A program made the translations under genes and the position numbers. DNA of 7,599 nt, taken from CAZMXI01 sp964570205. Lineage in GTDB: Bacteria > Planctomycetota > Phycisphaerae > Tepidisphaerales > Tepidisphaeraceae. This document shows, one piece after another, positions 1 to 6,781 of the stretch (positions are counted from its first letter, which is position 1; every line of letters starts with the position of its first letter). The notes under the pieces are model-generated. The model had not been told where the DNA came from, made no database searches, and saw only the letters and a list, made by a program, of their open reading frames with translations. The stretch lies in assembly GCA_964570205.1 (NCBI GenBank), contig CAZMXI010000210.1, positions 1 to 7,599 on the forward strand, given 5' to 3'.

Positions 1-1
1 C

Positions 2-127
2 CTCCTTGATTGGCCCCCATCCTACCAGACGTACCCGACGGGCGCGCTACACCCCGGGCGGCTTGGTGCAGGAATCCGTATGGAAAGCTCAACCGTTGTG
101 GTTAGACTGGCGTGTCTTGGTGAATAG
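2..127 (+). other. Possible 3' end of an upstream gene running into the TolC start
   Basis: The frame beginning at base 2 is open from the window edge to a TAG at 125-127, about 41 codons. It would end 8 bases inside the next gene if that gene starts with GTG at 120, which is the geometry of translationally coupled genes. The encoded peptide (it ends VVVRLACLGE) has no motif I recognise, and 41 open codons in GC-rich DNA can occur by chance. A competing view is that these bases are simply the leader of the efflux operon, since another frame closes with TGA at 7-9. I infer a gene end only weakly. Confidence 0.2.
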
Positions 128-1967
128 AGCATGGTTCATCATCCTGGGCGTCGTGCTGGTTGGCGGGTGCTCGCCCGAATGGTACCGCAGGTCGGCCGAC
201 CTGCAGGTGGCGGACATTCTGCGCGACCGCAGGGAGCAAACCCTGGGGTACAGCCCGGAGGTGGATGTTCCCGAAGCCATTCCGGCGGAACCGGCGAAGC
301 GAGCGTACGCCAAGATTCCGACGACGCCAAAGGCGCCGCCGACGACGGCGCCGATCCAGCCGGATCGGGTGGTCCTTCCCTATCAGCCGCTTGGCCCTGA
401 GAACTACTGGAAGGATGCGCTGCCGACGGAAATGCAGCAGGGCGGGTCGGAATTGCTGGATCGTCGGATGTCGCGGCTTCCGGCGTATGGCCCGGAAGAC
501 CCGAACCGGAAGGTGCTCACTCTCGACCTGTTCGGGTGCATTGAGTATGCGGTGGAGCACAGCCGGGATTACCAGACACGGATGGAGCAACTCTATCTGT
601 CGGCATTGACGGTGACGCTCGAGCGGCACCTGCTGTCGCCGCGGCCGTTTGTGACGCAGCGAGCGAGCTTCACCGGAGGCCAGCGTGCGTCGAACTATCG
701 GCATGCCTATGCCGTGACCACGTCGGCAGGCGTGCGGCAGCGGCTGCCGTATGGCGGGGAGATTGTGGCCGAAACTCTGGTTGACTTCGTGGAGGTCTTG
801 AACGACAACGTCAGCGATGGCGAGCGCGCGGAAGTGGCGATGTCGGGGTCCATCCCGCTGTTGCGCGGGGCGGGCATGGTCAACCTGGAGGGCCTGATCA
901 GCAGCGAACGGGAGCTGGTCTATCAAGTGAGGGCGTTTGAGGACTTCCGTCGCTCGTTCGTGGTGAACATCGCCTCGCAGTATTTCCGTCTGCTGGCCAG
1001 CCAGCAGGGGGTGATCAACCGCCGGCTGAGCGTGGCCAACCTCGCGGCTCTGACGGAGAAGACCGAAGCGCTGCATGAGTTCGGGCGAACGAATTTCCTG
1101 GAGGTGCAGCGGTCGCTGCAGTCGTTGTTGCAGACGGAAGCGGCGTTGATCGACGCGGAGGAAGCGTACCAGGGCGCGTTGGACGACTTCAAGCTGGCGC
1201 TGGGCATTTCGGTGGACGAGCGGATCGACGTGGCGCCGGTGGAACTGGTGGTGGATATCCCCAAGATCGGCGCTGATGAGGCCGTGGACCTGGCGCACAG
1301 GTATCGGCTGGACCTGCGGACGGCGCAGGATCGGATCGAGGATGCGCATCGTGGCGTGAAATACGCAAGAAACGGGCTGCTCCCGCGGCTGGACATGAGT
1401 TTCGGGGCGGCCGTGGACAACGGCGAGGAGTCGCAGTTCAACCGGCTTCGGGGCGACACGGTGGATTACGACGCGGGGTTCACACTGGATCTGCCGGTGG
1501 ATCGTGTGGCCGAACGCAATGCGTACCGGCGGGCGCTGATCTCGTTCCACGGCGCGGAGCGCAGCTTTGCCGCGGCCAAGGACCGGATCACGGCGGATGT
1601 GCGGGATTCGCTGCGAGCGATCCGGGCGGCGGAGGTTTCTGTGCTGATTCAGCAGCGGGGCATCGAGTTGGCCCAGCGCCGCCTGGAATACTCCAATGAG
1701 CTGGTGCGCCAGGGCCGCGCCAACGCTCGCGAGGTGGTGGAAGCGCAGACTTCGCTGCTCGACGCGCAAGACAACTACGAGCAGGCGAGAAGCAATCTGC
1801 AGATACGGGTGCTGGAGTTTCTGCGCGACACGGGAACGTTGCGGGTGGACCCGCAGGCCGGTGCGCTGGGTCAGGCCATGGATCGCGTGGCCGCCCGGCG
1901 CGGTGATGTGCCGCAGGCCTTGCGAGGAAAGATGGACGTTTCGGACGAGGGAATTCCGTACCGGTAA
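120..1967 (+). CDS. TolC-family outer-membrane efflux lipoprotein
   Basis: Outer-membrane factor of a tripartite efflux or type I secretion system; trimers of this family form a channel through the outer membrane and periplasm. The frame stays open upstream to a TTG at 6, but the GTG at 120 puts a short lipoprotein signal exactly at the N-terminus: Arg3, a hydrophobic run at residues 5-14, and a lipobox ending VGGC with the acylated Cys at 17 (codon 168-170). Ser at +2 suggests outer-membrane sorting. Residues 18-130 are Pro/Ala-rich and variable. The paired outer-membrane-efflux repeats span about 135-370 and 385-580, with long helices typical of TolC (for example the heptad-like region around the RRLEYSNELVRQGRA motif). 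At 615 residues it is longer than E. coli TolC, mainly through the N-terminal insert. No clear Shine-Dalgarno precedes 120, so the start could depend on coupling to an upstream gene. The membrane fusion protein follows after 43 bases, probably in the same operon. The substrate cannot be predicted. Confidence 0.9.
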   Translation: MNRAWFIILGVVLVGGCSPEWYRRSADLQVADILRDRREQTLGYSPEVDVPEAIPAEPAKRAYAKIPTTPKAPPTTAPIQPDRVVLPYQPLGPENYWKDALPTEMQQGGSELLDRRMSRLPAYGPEDPNRKVLTLDLFGCIEYAVEHSRDYQTRMEQLYLSALTVTLERHLLSPRPFVTQRASFTGGQRASNYRHAYAVTTSAGVRQRLPYGGEIVAETLVDFVEVLNDNVSDGERAEVAMSGSIPLLRGAGMVNLEGLISSERELVYQVRAFEDFRRSFVVNIASQYFRLLASQQGVINRRLSVANLAALTEKTEALHEFGRTNFLEVQRSLQSLLQTEAALIDAEEAYQGALDDFKLALGISVDERIDVAPVELVVDIPKIGADEAVDLAHRYRLDLRTAQDRIEDAHRGVKYARNGLLPRLDMSFGAAVDNGEESQFNRLRGDTVDYDAGFTLDLPVDRVAERNAYRRALISFHGAERSFAAAKDRITADVRDSLRAIRAAEVSVLIQQRGIELAQRRLEYSNELVRQGRANAREVVEAQTSLLDAQDNYEQARSNLQIRVLEFLRDTGTLRVDPQAGALGQAMDRVAARRGDVPQALRGKMDVSDEGIPYR

Positions 1968-2010
1968 ACAAACCGGGCCCGTCGTGATACTGAGATTAGG
2001 TAATGCCGCC

Positions 2011-3621
2011 ATGACGATGAACTCGACGGTTGCAATCCCGACGGTCCGGCCCGCCCGGCGCAGGAAGGTGGGGTGGTGGCTCGTTCCGGTGGTGGTGGGC
2101 GTTGCGCTGGCAATCGCCGCGGCGGTGTTTCAGCCCTGGCGCTCCGGGCCTGATCCCATGGCGGTGGGCCAGTTCTACACCGTTGGGCCGATGGATCTGG
2201 ATCTGATCATCGCCAAGAGCGGCGAGCTTCAGGCGATCAAGTACATCGACGTCGAGTGCAGGGTGGAGGGCAGCTCGCAGATCATCTGGATCGTGAAAGA
2301 GGGCTCGTATGTTCACAAGGGCGACGAGCTGGTGAAGCTCGATGCGTCGAACCTGCAGATTCGCAAGGAGAATGTCGATCTCGACCTGAAGAAGGCCGAA
2401 AGCAACCTCAAGATCAGCCAGGAGCTCAAGGGCATTCAGGAGAACCAGAATGCCGCCAATCGGGAGGCGGCGGAAGTAAACCTTCAACTGGCGAGGCTGG
2501 CGCTCCAGCAGTACGAGGAGGGGACGTATCCGCAACAGCTTGAGAACGCCAGGACCTCGCTCGACATGGCGAAGATCACCCTGAAGAACAAGGAAGAGGA
2601 GCTGGACCAGGCGCAGAAGCTCTTCGTCAAGGGCTTTATCAATGCCGCGGAAGTGAAGAAGGCGCAGCTTGATCACCGCAGCGCGCAGAACGAGCTTCAA
2701 AAGGCGGACCGCGCTCTGGCGGTTCTGCAGAAGTACACGCACGCGATGCAGATCGCGCAGCTCAAGAGCGATGTGGCGCAGGCGGACCAAGCGCTTCAGC
2801 GGGTGTTGCGCCTGAACGCCAGCCAGTTGAACCAGCGGAATGCCGACCTGGAGGAGAAGGAACAGGCGCTGGGACTCTACAGGAAGCAGGCGACCAAGCT
2901 CCAGGAACAACTGGATGCCTGCACAATCATCGCCCCCGAGGATGGATTGGTCATCTACATGTCCACGATCGACCGGTGGGGTCGCGAGCCGGTGCAGGAG
3001 GGCGCCAACGTGCGATACAGCCAGTCCCTGATCCGACTGCCCGACGTGCGCAACATGAAGGTCACGATGCGCGTCCAGGAGTCGCAGAAAGTCAAGCTGA
3101 ATGTCGATGGCGGGCAGCGGGCCCTGGTGCAGATCGCCGGCGTGCCCGAGCCGGTGGGGGCGACGCTGAGCAAGGTCAGTGTACTTCCCGACAACAGCCA
3201 GCGCTGGTGGAATCCCGATTTGAAGGAATACCCGGTGGAGTTGGTGCTTGATCACACGCCGCCGGGACTCAAGCCGGGGACGAGCTGCGATGTCGAGCTT
3301 CTCATCGACCGGCTCCCGGGCATCCTGGCGGTTCCCCTGGCGGCGATCTACACCGTCGGGACCGACAGCTATGTCTTCGTGCGCGAGCAGGGAACGGTGA
3401 AACACCGCAAGGTGAAAGTGGGGGTCAGCAACGAAACCCACGCGGAAATCGGCGCGGGCCTGAGCGACGGCGAACAGGTGTTGCTGCTGCAGGCCGGCCA
3501 GGGCAGGCTGCTCCTGGAGAAAGCCGGCGTGAAGACGCAGGCCGACGCGAAGCCCGAGGAGAGGGAGTTCCCCCAGACTCGCCCGGCGGAGCCGCGACAG
3601 ACCCAGCCAAAAGCCGCCTGA
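2011..3621 (+). CDS. HlyD/MacA-type membrane fusion (periplasmic adaptor) protein
   Basis: Periplasmic adaptor that would link an inner-membrane pump to the TolC-like channel encoded just upstream. ATG at 2011 is preferred: an AGGTAAT stretch at 1998-2004 can act as ribosome binding site. ATG 2017 and GTG 1984 are alternatives, and the longer open frame back to 1696 only overlaps tolC. Seen in order: basic cytoplasmic tail (RPARRRK, 13-19); one membrane anchor at about 22-40; first half of the lipoyl-like domain (about 62-111, with KEGSYVHKGDELVKLD at 96-111); a long helical hairpin at about 112-303 whose turn lies near KGF at 207-209; second lipoyl half beginning IIAPEDGLV (306-314); beta-barrel and membrane-proximal domains to about 500; then a charged, Pro-rich tail. 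At 536 residues it exceeds typical MacA/AcrA (about 370-400), largely because of the hairpin and tail. No Cys lipobox, so it is anchored by the transmembrane helix. An ABC exporter partner is likely but not shown. Confidence 0.9.
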   Translation: MTMNSTVAIPTVRPARRRKVGWWLVPVVVGVALAIAAAVFQPWRSGPDPMAVGQFYTVGPMDLDLIIAKSGELQAIKYIDVECRVEGSSQIIWIVKEGSYVHKGDELVKLDASNLQIRKENVDLDLKKAESNLKISQELKGIQENQNAANREAAEVNLQLARLALQQYEEGTYPQQLENARTSLDMAKITLKNKEEELDQAQKLFVKGFINAAEVKKAQLDHRSAQNELQKADRALAVLQKYTHAMQIAQLKSDVAQADQALQRVLRLNASQLNQRNADLEEKEQALGLYRKQATKLQEQLDACTIIAPEDGLVIYMSTIDRWGREPVQEGANVRYSQSLIRLPDVRNMKVTMRVQESQKVKLNVDGGQRALVQIAGVPEPVGATLSKVSVLPDNSQRWWNPDLKEYPVELVLDHTPPGLKPGTSCDVELLIDRLPGILAVPLAAIYTVGTDSYVFVREQGTVKHRKVKVGVSNETHAEIGAGLSDGEQVLLLQAGQGRLLLEKAGVKTQADAKPEEREFPQTRPAEPRQTQPKAA

Positions 3622-3633
3622 GCCGGCTCCGGC

Positions 3634-3652
3634 GAGTCAACGACTCTCTTTT
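3634..3652 (+). terminator. Weak candidate intrinsic terminator after the efflux genes
   Basis: Perfect 5-bp stem GAGTC-AAC-GACTC (3634-3646) followed by TCTTTT. It starts 13 bases after the adaptor stop codon, in the 51-base gap between two convergent genes. A second GC-rich palindrome, GAGCCGGCTC (3620-3629), overlaps the stop codon and may add structure. The stem is short and the T-tract is interrupted, so termination strength is uncertain. The hairpin has no T-tract in the opposite direction, so it would serve only the + strand. Confidence 0.35.
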
Positions 3653-3672
3653 CGTCTCTGATTAGCCGTCTC

Positions 3673-5448
3673 CTATGCGATCTGGCGCAGACGCTGTGCC
3701 TTGGCGGCGCGATTGATGCCCGGCACCACGTATTCCGTCGCTACCGCGTCCCAGGACATGTGCTCCGCCAGGTCCTGCCCGCGCGCGATGAACTGTTCGA
3801 ACTCGTGGGGCGTCCGCGGCAGGCGATTCAACAGCTCCATGGCGACGCGTTCCGCGGTCGCGTGCTCAATCTCATCCCGCTGCGGCTGCCCGATGGAGAG
3901 CAACTGCTCCGGACGGAGATCCTTGCGAGGCAGTTCGGTGTAATCGGCGACGATCACATTCGGCGTGGGCGCGCCGCCGGCGGCCTTCTCGACGAACCCG
4001 GCGCACCCGCAGACGTTGGTGAACACGCAGATGCCGCCGAAGCTGATCGGCTCAACCTGGGCGATGCCGAAAGGCTCATAGATGCTCTGCCCGAACTCGG
4101 CGTCGGACCCCTTGCGCACGTCCATGAACTCCATGTTCGCCGGCATGCGGTGCCCGCAGGACTTCGCGTCGAACCCGAACTGGTTGATGAACACCACCTT
4201 GATGTTCCGGGCGCGGGCGTTGAATTCCTGAACGGCCTGGTAATACACCGCCTCGCCGTGCGACAGGTCCGGCAACCCTTCCCGATGCACGACGGGCCAG
4301 TGATAGAGCTGTTCCATGCGGCGAATGTCGTCGGGTCGGCGGGCCGGCACTTCGGTGCTGAGGCTGAACAGCACCGCCGATTCGTTGCGCTGCCGGAGGG
4401 CCGATTCCATGTGTTCCAGCACGCGCATGTCGCGCCACATGCCCTTGCTCGGGACCAGGCGGGTCACATGGGTGAACACGTAGTCAGGCTCGTAGCTCAG
4501 GAGGTTGTTGCAGTACTGCCGCAGCTTCTTGCGGCTGGCAATCTTGTCGTCCACCCCGATCCGGTAGTGCGGCACGCCGTTGTACGCGATCTGCGAATCG
4601 ACATGCACAAAATCCGGCCCCAGGAAGCGCATTTCCTTCTGGACATAGTCGCCCACGGCAAATACCGCGTCGCAAAAGCGGGTGGCCTTCACCAGCGAGT
4701 GCTTGTAGTAGCCGGATTGGTTTCCGAAAACATCCTCAACGTACAGCCCCTGCGCCAGGGCGCTGCGCATCACGTTATAGAACATCGTGTCGTGGCCCGG
4801 GTGGCCCTCGACGATTCGACGCATCGTGGCGACTTCGTGGGCGTAGAAGATCGTGCGGAAGTTCGATCGCTCACCCTCCAGGATGGCCGCCAGCGCGGTC
4901 GGCACGCCCATGTATTCGTGCGCCAGAATCACGCACGGGTCCATGGCTCTGGCTGCTCCCAGCGCATGCAACGCGGCGATGGTCGGCAGGGCCAGACGCA
5001 CGTATTGCTCGTAATCCCAGACGTTCTCGTACCGCGCGCTCTCAACGCCAAACTGCTTCCAGAGGTCGAACTTGAATGTGGCCAGCCTCTTCTCGTCGAA
5101 CCGCGACACGTCGATCAGCAGCACCTCAGGGGTGCTGACGACGCCGGTGGCCTTGTCGGCGAATTTGCGCCGGCCGTACACGATCCCAACGCCGAACTGC
5201 TGCTCGATCTCCCGGAATCGCGATGCCAGCGGCGAGCGGTAAAGCTGGTCGAGACTTGAATACAGCACCTCGCCCTGCGAGCCGAGCCGTTCCTCGCCCG
5301 TTGCATCCATCGGCCAGAATGGACCGACCAGGATGTTTCGGCGGAAGGATTCGAGGTAAACGGGACTGGTCAGAAGCCCCTGCAAAACCGCTCCAATGCC
5401 CCCAATCTTCTGGATCGCTTCGTGGGTAACGTGGACAACAGTAGGCAT
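3673..5448 (-). CDS. GT-B retaining glycosyltransferase (GT4/GT5, glycogen-synthase-like)
   Basis: Cytosolic enzyme expected to move a sugar from a nucleotide-sugar donor to a glycan or other acceptor with retention of configuration. The N-terminus carries KIGGIGAVL (14-22), the donor-binding glycine loop seen in glycogen and starch synthases. Further motifs are YAHE (His204), YNGVP (Asn290-Pro293), the phosphate-contacting pair in TRLVPSKG (Arg330, Lys335), and YEPFGIAQVE with Glu458 and Glu466 in the E-x7-E arrangement, followed by SFGG. There is no signal peptide or membrane helix. At 591 residues it is longer than most bacterial GlgA (about 480), and the 100 or so residues between the N-terminal loop and the next GT-B core element look lineage-specific. 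ATG at 5446-5448 is preceded by GGAG at 5453-5456, only 4 bases away. It lies convergent to the efflux genes and 233 bases downstream of the prepilin gene, with its own promoter. Acceptor and donor cannot be read from the sequence; glycogen-type glucan synthesis is one option, envelope polysaccharide another. Confidence 0.85.
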   Translation of the reverse strand: MPTVVHVTHEAIQKIGGIGAVLQGLLTSPVYLESFRRNILVGPFWPMDATGEERLGSQGEVLYSSLDQLYRSPLASRFREIEQQFGVGIVYGRRKFADKATGVVSTPEVLLIDVSRFDEKRLATFKFDLWKQFGVESARYENVWDYEQYVRLALPTIAALHALGAARAMDPCVILAHEYMGVPTALAAILEGERSNFRTIFYAHEVATMRRIVEGHPGHDTMFYNVMRSALAQGLYVEDVFGNQSGYYKHSLVKATRFCDAVFAVGDYVQKEMRFLGPDFVHVDSQIAYNGVPHYRIGVDDKIASRKKLRQYCNNLLSYEPDYVFTHVTRLVPSKGMWRDMRVLEHMESALRQRNESAVLFSLSTEVPARRPDDIRRMEQLYHWPVVHREGLPDLSHGEAVYYQAVQEFNARARNIKVVFINQFGFDAKSCGHRMPANMEFMDVRKGSDAEFGQSIYEPFGIAQVEPISFGGICVFTNVCGCAGFVEKAAGGAPTPNVIVADYTELPRKDLRPEQLLSIGQPQRDEIEHATAERVAMELLNRLPRTPHEFEQFIARGQDLAEHMSWDAVATEYVVPGINRAAKAQRLRQIA

Positions 5449-5511
5449 ATGTCTCCAATCCGTTGACAGCGATCCGCCACATACCGACCTAATGCGACGG
5501 AACCAGTGCGG

Positions 5512-5539
5512 ATTATAGGACCGCTGAGACTGGTCGCAA
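5512..5539 (-). promoter_or_regulatory. Sigma-70-type promoter for the glycosyltransferase gene
   Basis: On the minus strand a perfect -10 hexamer TATAAT (5512-5517) lies 16 bases after TTGCGA (5534-5539), which matches 4 of 6 bases of the -35 consensus. Transcription would start near 5505, giving a leader of about 57 bases before the ATG at 5448. A perfect -10 is uncommon by chance in GC-rich DNA, and it sits in the right place and orientation. It implies that this gene can be transcribed independently of the prepilin gene behind it. Confidence 0.6.
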
Positions 5540-5542
5540 CCA

Positions 5543-5556
5543 CAGCAATAGTGCTG
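5543..5556. promoter_or_regulatory. Perfect dyad next to the -35 box (possible operator)
   Basis: CAGCA-ATAG-TGCTG is a perfect inverted repeat with 5-bp arms and a 4-base centre, 3 bases upstream of the -35 of the glycosyltransferase promoter. This position is typical for binding of a dimeric activator. It could equally be a chance palindrome; no second copy was noticed in the window. Confidence 0.25.
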
Positions 5557-5681
5557 CCGCTCAACACTCTTTTTCGTGTGGTGGGCCGCGGTCCTTTAGC
5601 GATATCTCTGGGGAATCAGCCCTTGCGCCCGGCACGCGGCTCTCCGGGGCGTTTCTTGGTCGTCAGGCGACCCCTGGTCCA

Positions 5682-6515
5682 TCAGGGAAAGGTTTCGCGG
5701 TCGCCCATGACCAGCGGGAAGTGATACTGCGGACTGCCGCGCGGCGGCAGCAGCGACCCGGGCGCGATCGCCTCGACATGCCCGTCGAAAAAGCAGAAGT
5801 TGCCCAGCCCGAGGGTCGCATATTGCGGGCTGGATGGGTTGTTTCGGTAGCTGTCTTTCATGTTCTTGCCGTGCCGGCCCGAGGGCACGTCGTCGGTGCT
5901 CTGGCTCATGATGCACCAGGAATCGTTCGGCGCCAGTTCTTCGTAAATGAGAATGCGGGATGCCGGTTGCCGGACCTTGGTGATGACCAGGCCCAGGCTC
6001 GGACCGGAAACATCGCGATTGATCAGATAGTTGAACGAGTAGCTGACATTCCGTGGGTACGAAACGTTCACAGGATGACCGGCCAAGGGCTCGCCGTCAT
6101 CGCCGGGGCACATGACGATCTTGCCTCGCGTTTCGCGGCCGCGGAGATACTTCCACAGCCCGCCCCTATCGTCATCCAGATCGATATGCCCGGACGCGCC
6201 GGATGCCCTCTGTACCCAGGCGCAAACCCGAGCAAGCTGAACGTTCGATGAAAGCTCGCCCACCGAGTAAGGCCGGGGCAGATGCCCCTTGTTATCATGC
6301 GTGAACATCACCATCGCGGTGTAGATCTGCCGCATATTGCTGGCACAAGCCGCGCCCTGCGCCTTCCGCTTAACCTGGTTCAGCGCCGGCAGCAGAATGC
6401 TGATGAGCAGGGCTATGATGCCAATAACCACCAGCAGTTCGACCAGGGTAAACCCCCGATGCGACAAGGTCCTGCAAGTCGAGGCGTTCCGACCGTTGGC
6501 TGTGCTGGCCGACAT
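5682..6515 (-). CDS. Prepilin-type (pseudopilin-like) protein with N-terminal cleavage/methylation motif
   Basis: Type IV pilin-like protein of the large planctomycete family (DUF1559/H-X9-DG group), with unknown specific role; such proteins are thought to be processed by a prepilin peptidase and exposed at the periplasm or cell surface. Residues 1-21 form the leader, with cleavage expected between Gly21 and Phe22; the mature protein would start FTLVE with Glu at +5, followed by a hydrophobic helix (about 22-46) ending LLPAL. Next come the ACASNMRQ stretch and a MCPGDD motif typical of the family. Near the C-terminus is FFDGHVEAI (Asp244-Gly245). The His usually nine residues before DG is best matched by His215 in SGRHGKN, leaving 28 residues between, so the motif appears expanded. 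Start ATG 6515 has a GAGGAG ribosome binding site 5 bases upstream. No other type II secretion or pilus gene is nearby. No intrinsic terminator is visible downstream; small stems near 5659-5687 lack a T-tract. Confidence 0.9.
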   Translation of the reverse strand: MSASTANGRNASTCRTLSHRGFTLVELLVVIGIIALLISILLPALNQVKRKAQGAACASNMRQIYTAMVMFTHDNKGHLPRPYSVGELSSNVQLARVCAWVQRASGASGHIDLDDDRGGLWKYLRGRETRGKIVMCPGDDGEPLAGHPVNVSYPRNVSYSFNYLINRDVSGPSLGLVITKVRQPASRILIYEELAPNDSWCIMSQSTDDVPSGRHGKNMKDSYRNNPSSPQYATLGLGNFCFFDGHVEAIAPGSLLPPRGSPQYHFPLVMGDRETFP

Positions 6516-6520
6516 GGGCG

Positions 6521-6526
6521 CTCCTC
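6521..6526 (-). promoter_or_regulatory. Strong ribosome binding site of the prepilin gene
   Basis: GAGGAG on the minus strand, 5 bases before ATG 6515. It is the clearest Shine-Dalgarno match in the window and fixes this start over the out-of-frame ATG at 6528. Confidence 0.75.
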
Positions 6527-6609
6527 ATGTTCAGACTCGTCCGATGTGATGTGACCCATTGCCCGCAGACGGCAGAAATGAAACGTCGACTGCCAGGCGC
6601 TGCTAAATC

Positions 6610-6618
6610 AGTATAGCA
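6610..6618 (-). promoter_or_regulatory. Extended -10 promoter for the prepilin gene
   Basis: Minus-strand TGC-TATACT: the -10 hexamer TATACT (6610-6615) matches 5 of 6 consensus bases and is preceded by the TGn extension. The -35 region at 17-18 bases spacing (TTTCCTT) is poor, as is usual for extended -10 promoters. Start of transcription would be near 6603, giving a leader of roughly 88 bases. Confidence 0.45.
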
Positions 6619-6623
6619 CGTGT

Positions 6624-6648
6624 CCGGTGCGGAAGGAAACGCAACCGG
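6624..6648. repeat. Imperfect inverted repeat between divergent genes
   Basis: CCGGTGCG (6624-6631) and CGCAACCGG (6640-6648) pair with one bulged base around an 8-base purine-rich loop, GAAGGAAA. It overlaps the spacer and -35 zone of the prepilin promoter, so it could be a regulator site for the divergent pair. The rest of the 266-base intergenic region (6516-6781) shows no convincing promoter for the rightward amidase gene. Confidence 0.25.
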
Positions 6649-6781
6649 TGCCGTCAATGACGCCGCCATCCCACATCAATCTCGCTCAATGCAAACAATT
6701 CTGCGGCGGCAACCCAAAGTTCCCCATCCTAATCAACCGAATAATGAGACAGGCCGCCATTGGCCAGGATGCGGATACTGA

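Noticed and set aside
318..353. Short direct repeat of CCGACGACG-type units in the TolC gene
   Set aside because: It encodes the Pro/Thr/Ala-rich linker and is explained by low-complexity coding in GC-rich DNA.
1696..2010. N-terminal extension of the adaptor protein into the TolC gene
   Set aside because: The extra 105 residues are Arg/Trp/Cys-rich out-of-frame TolC sequence; the basic tail and membrane anchor expected at the N-terminus follow ATG 2011.
102..2012. Open frame of 636 codons antisense to the TolC gene
   Set aside because: It mirrors the TolC codons almost end to end, is rich in Arg, His, Gln and Pro with no domain signature, and arises from GC-rich third positions. The + strand protein has clear family features.
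1996..3441. Open frame of 481 codons antisense to the adaptor gene
   Set aside because: Leu/Arg/His-rich translation without motifs, lying over a well-supported gene; a composition artefact.
3760..5259. Open frame of 499 codons on the + strand opposite the glycosyltransferase
   Set aside because: No recognisable motif, biased His/Val/Arg composition, and fully contained in the glycosyltransferase gene, which has complete catalytic motifs, a ribosome site and a promoter.
5596..5724. Small open frames on both strands between the glycosyltransferase and prepilin genes
   Set aside because: Low-information, Arg/Pro-rich translations without a ribosome site, partly overlapping the prepilin 3' end.
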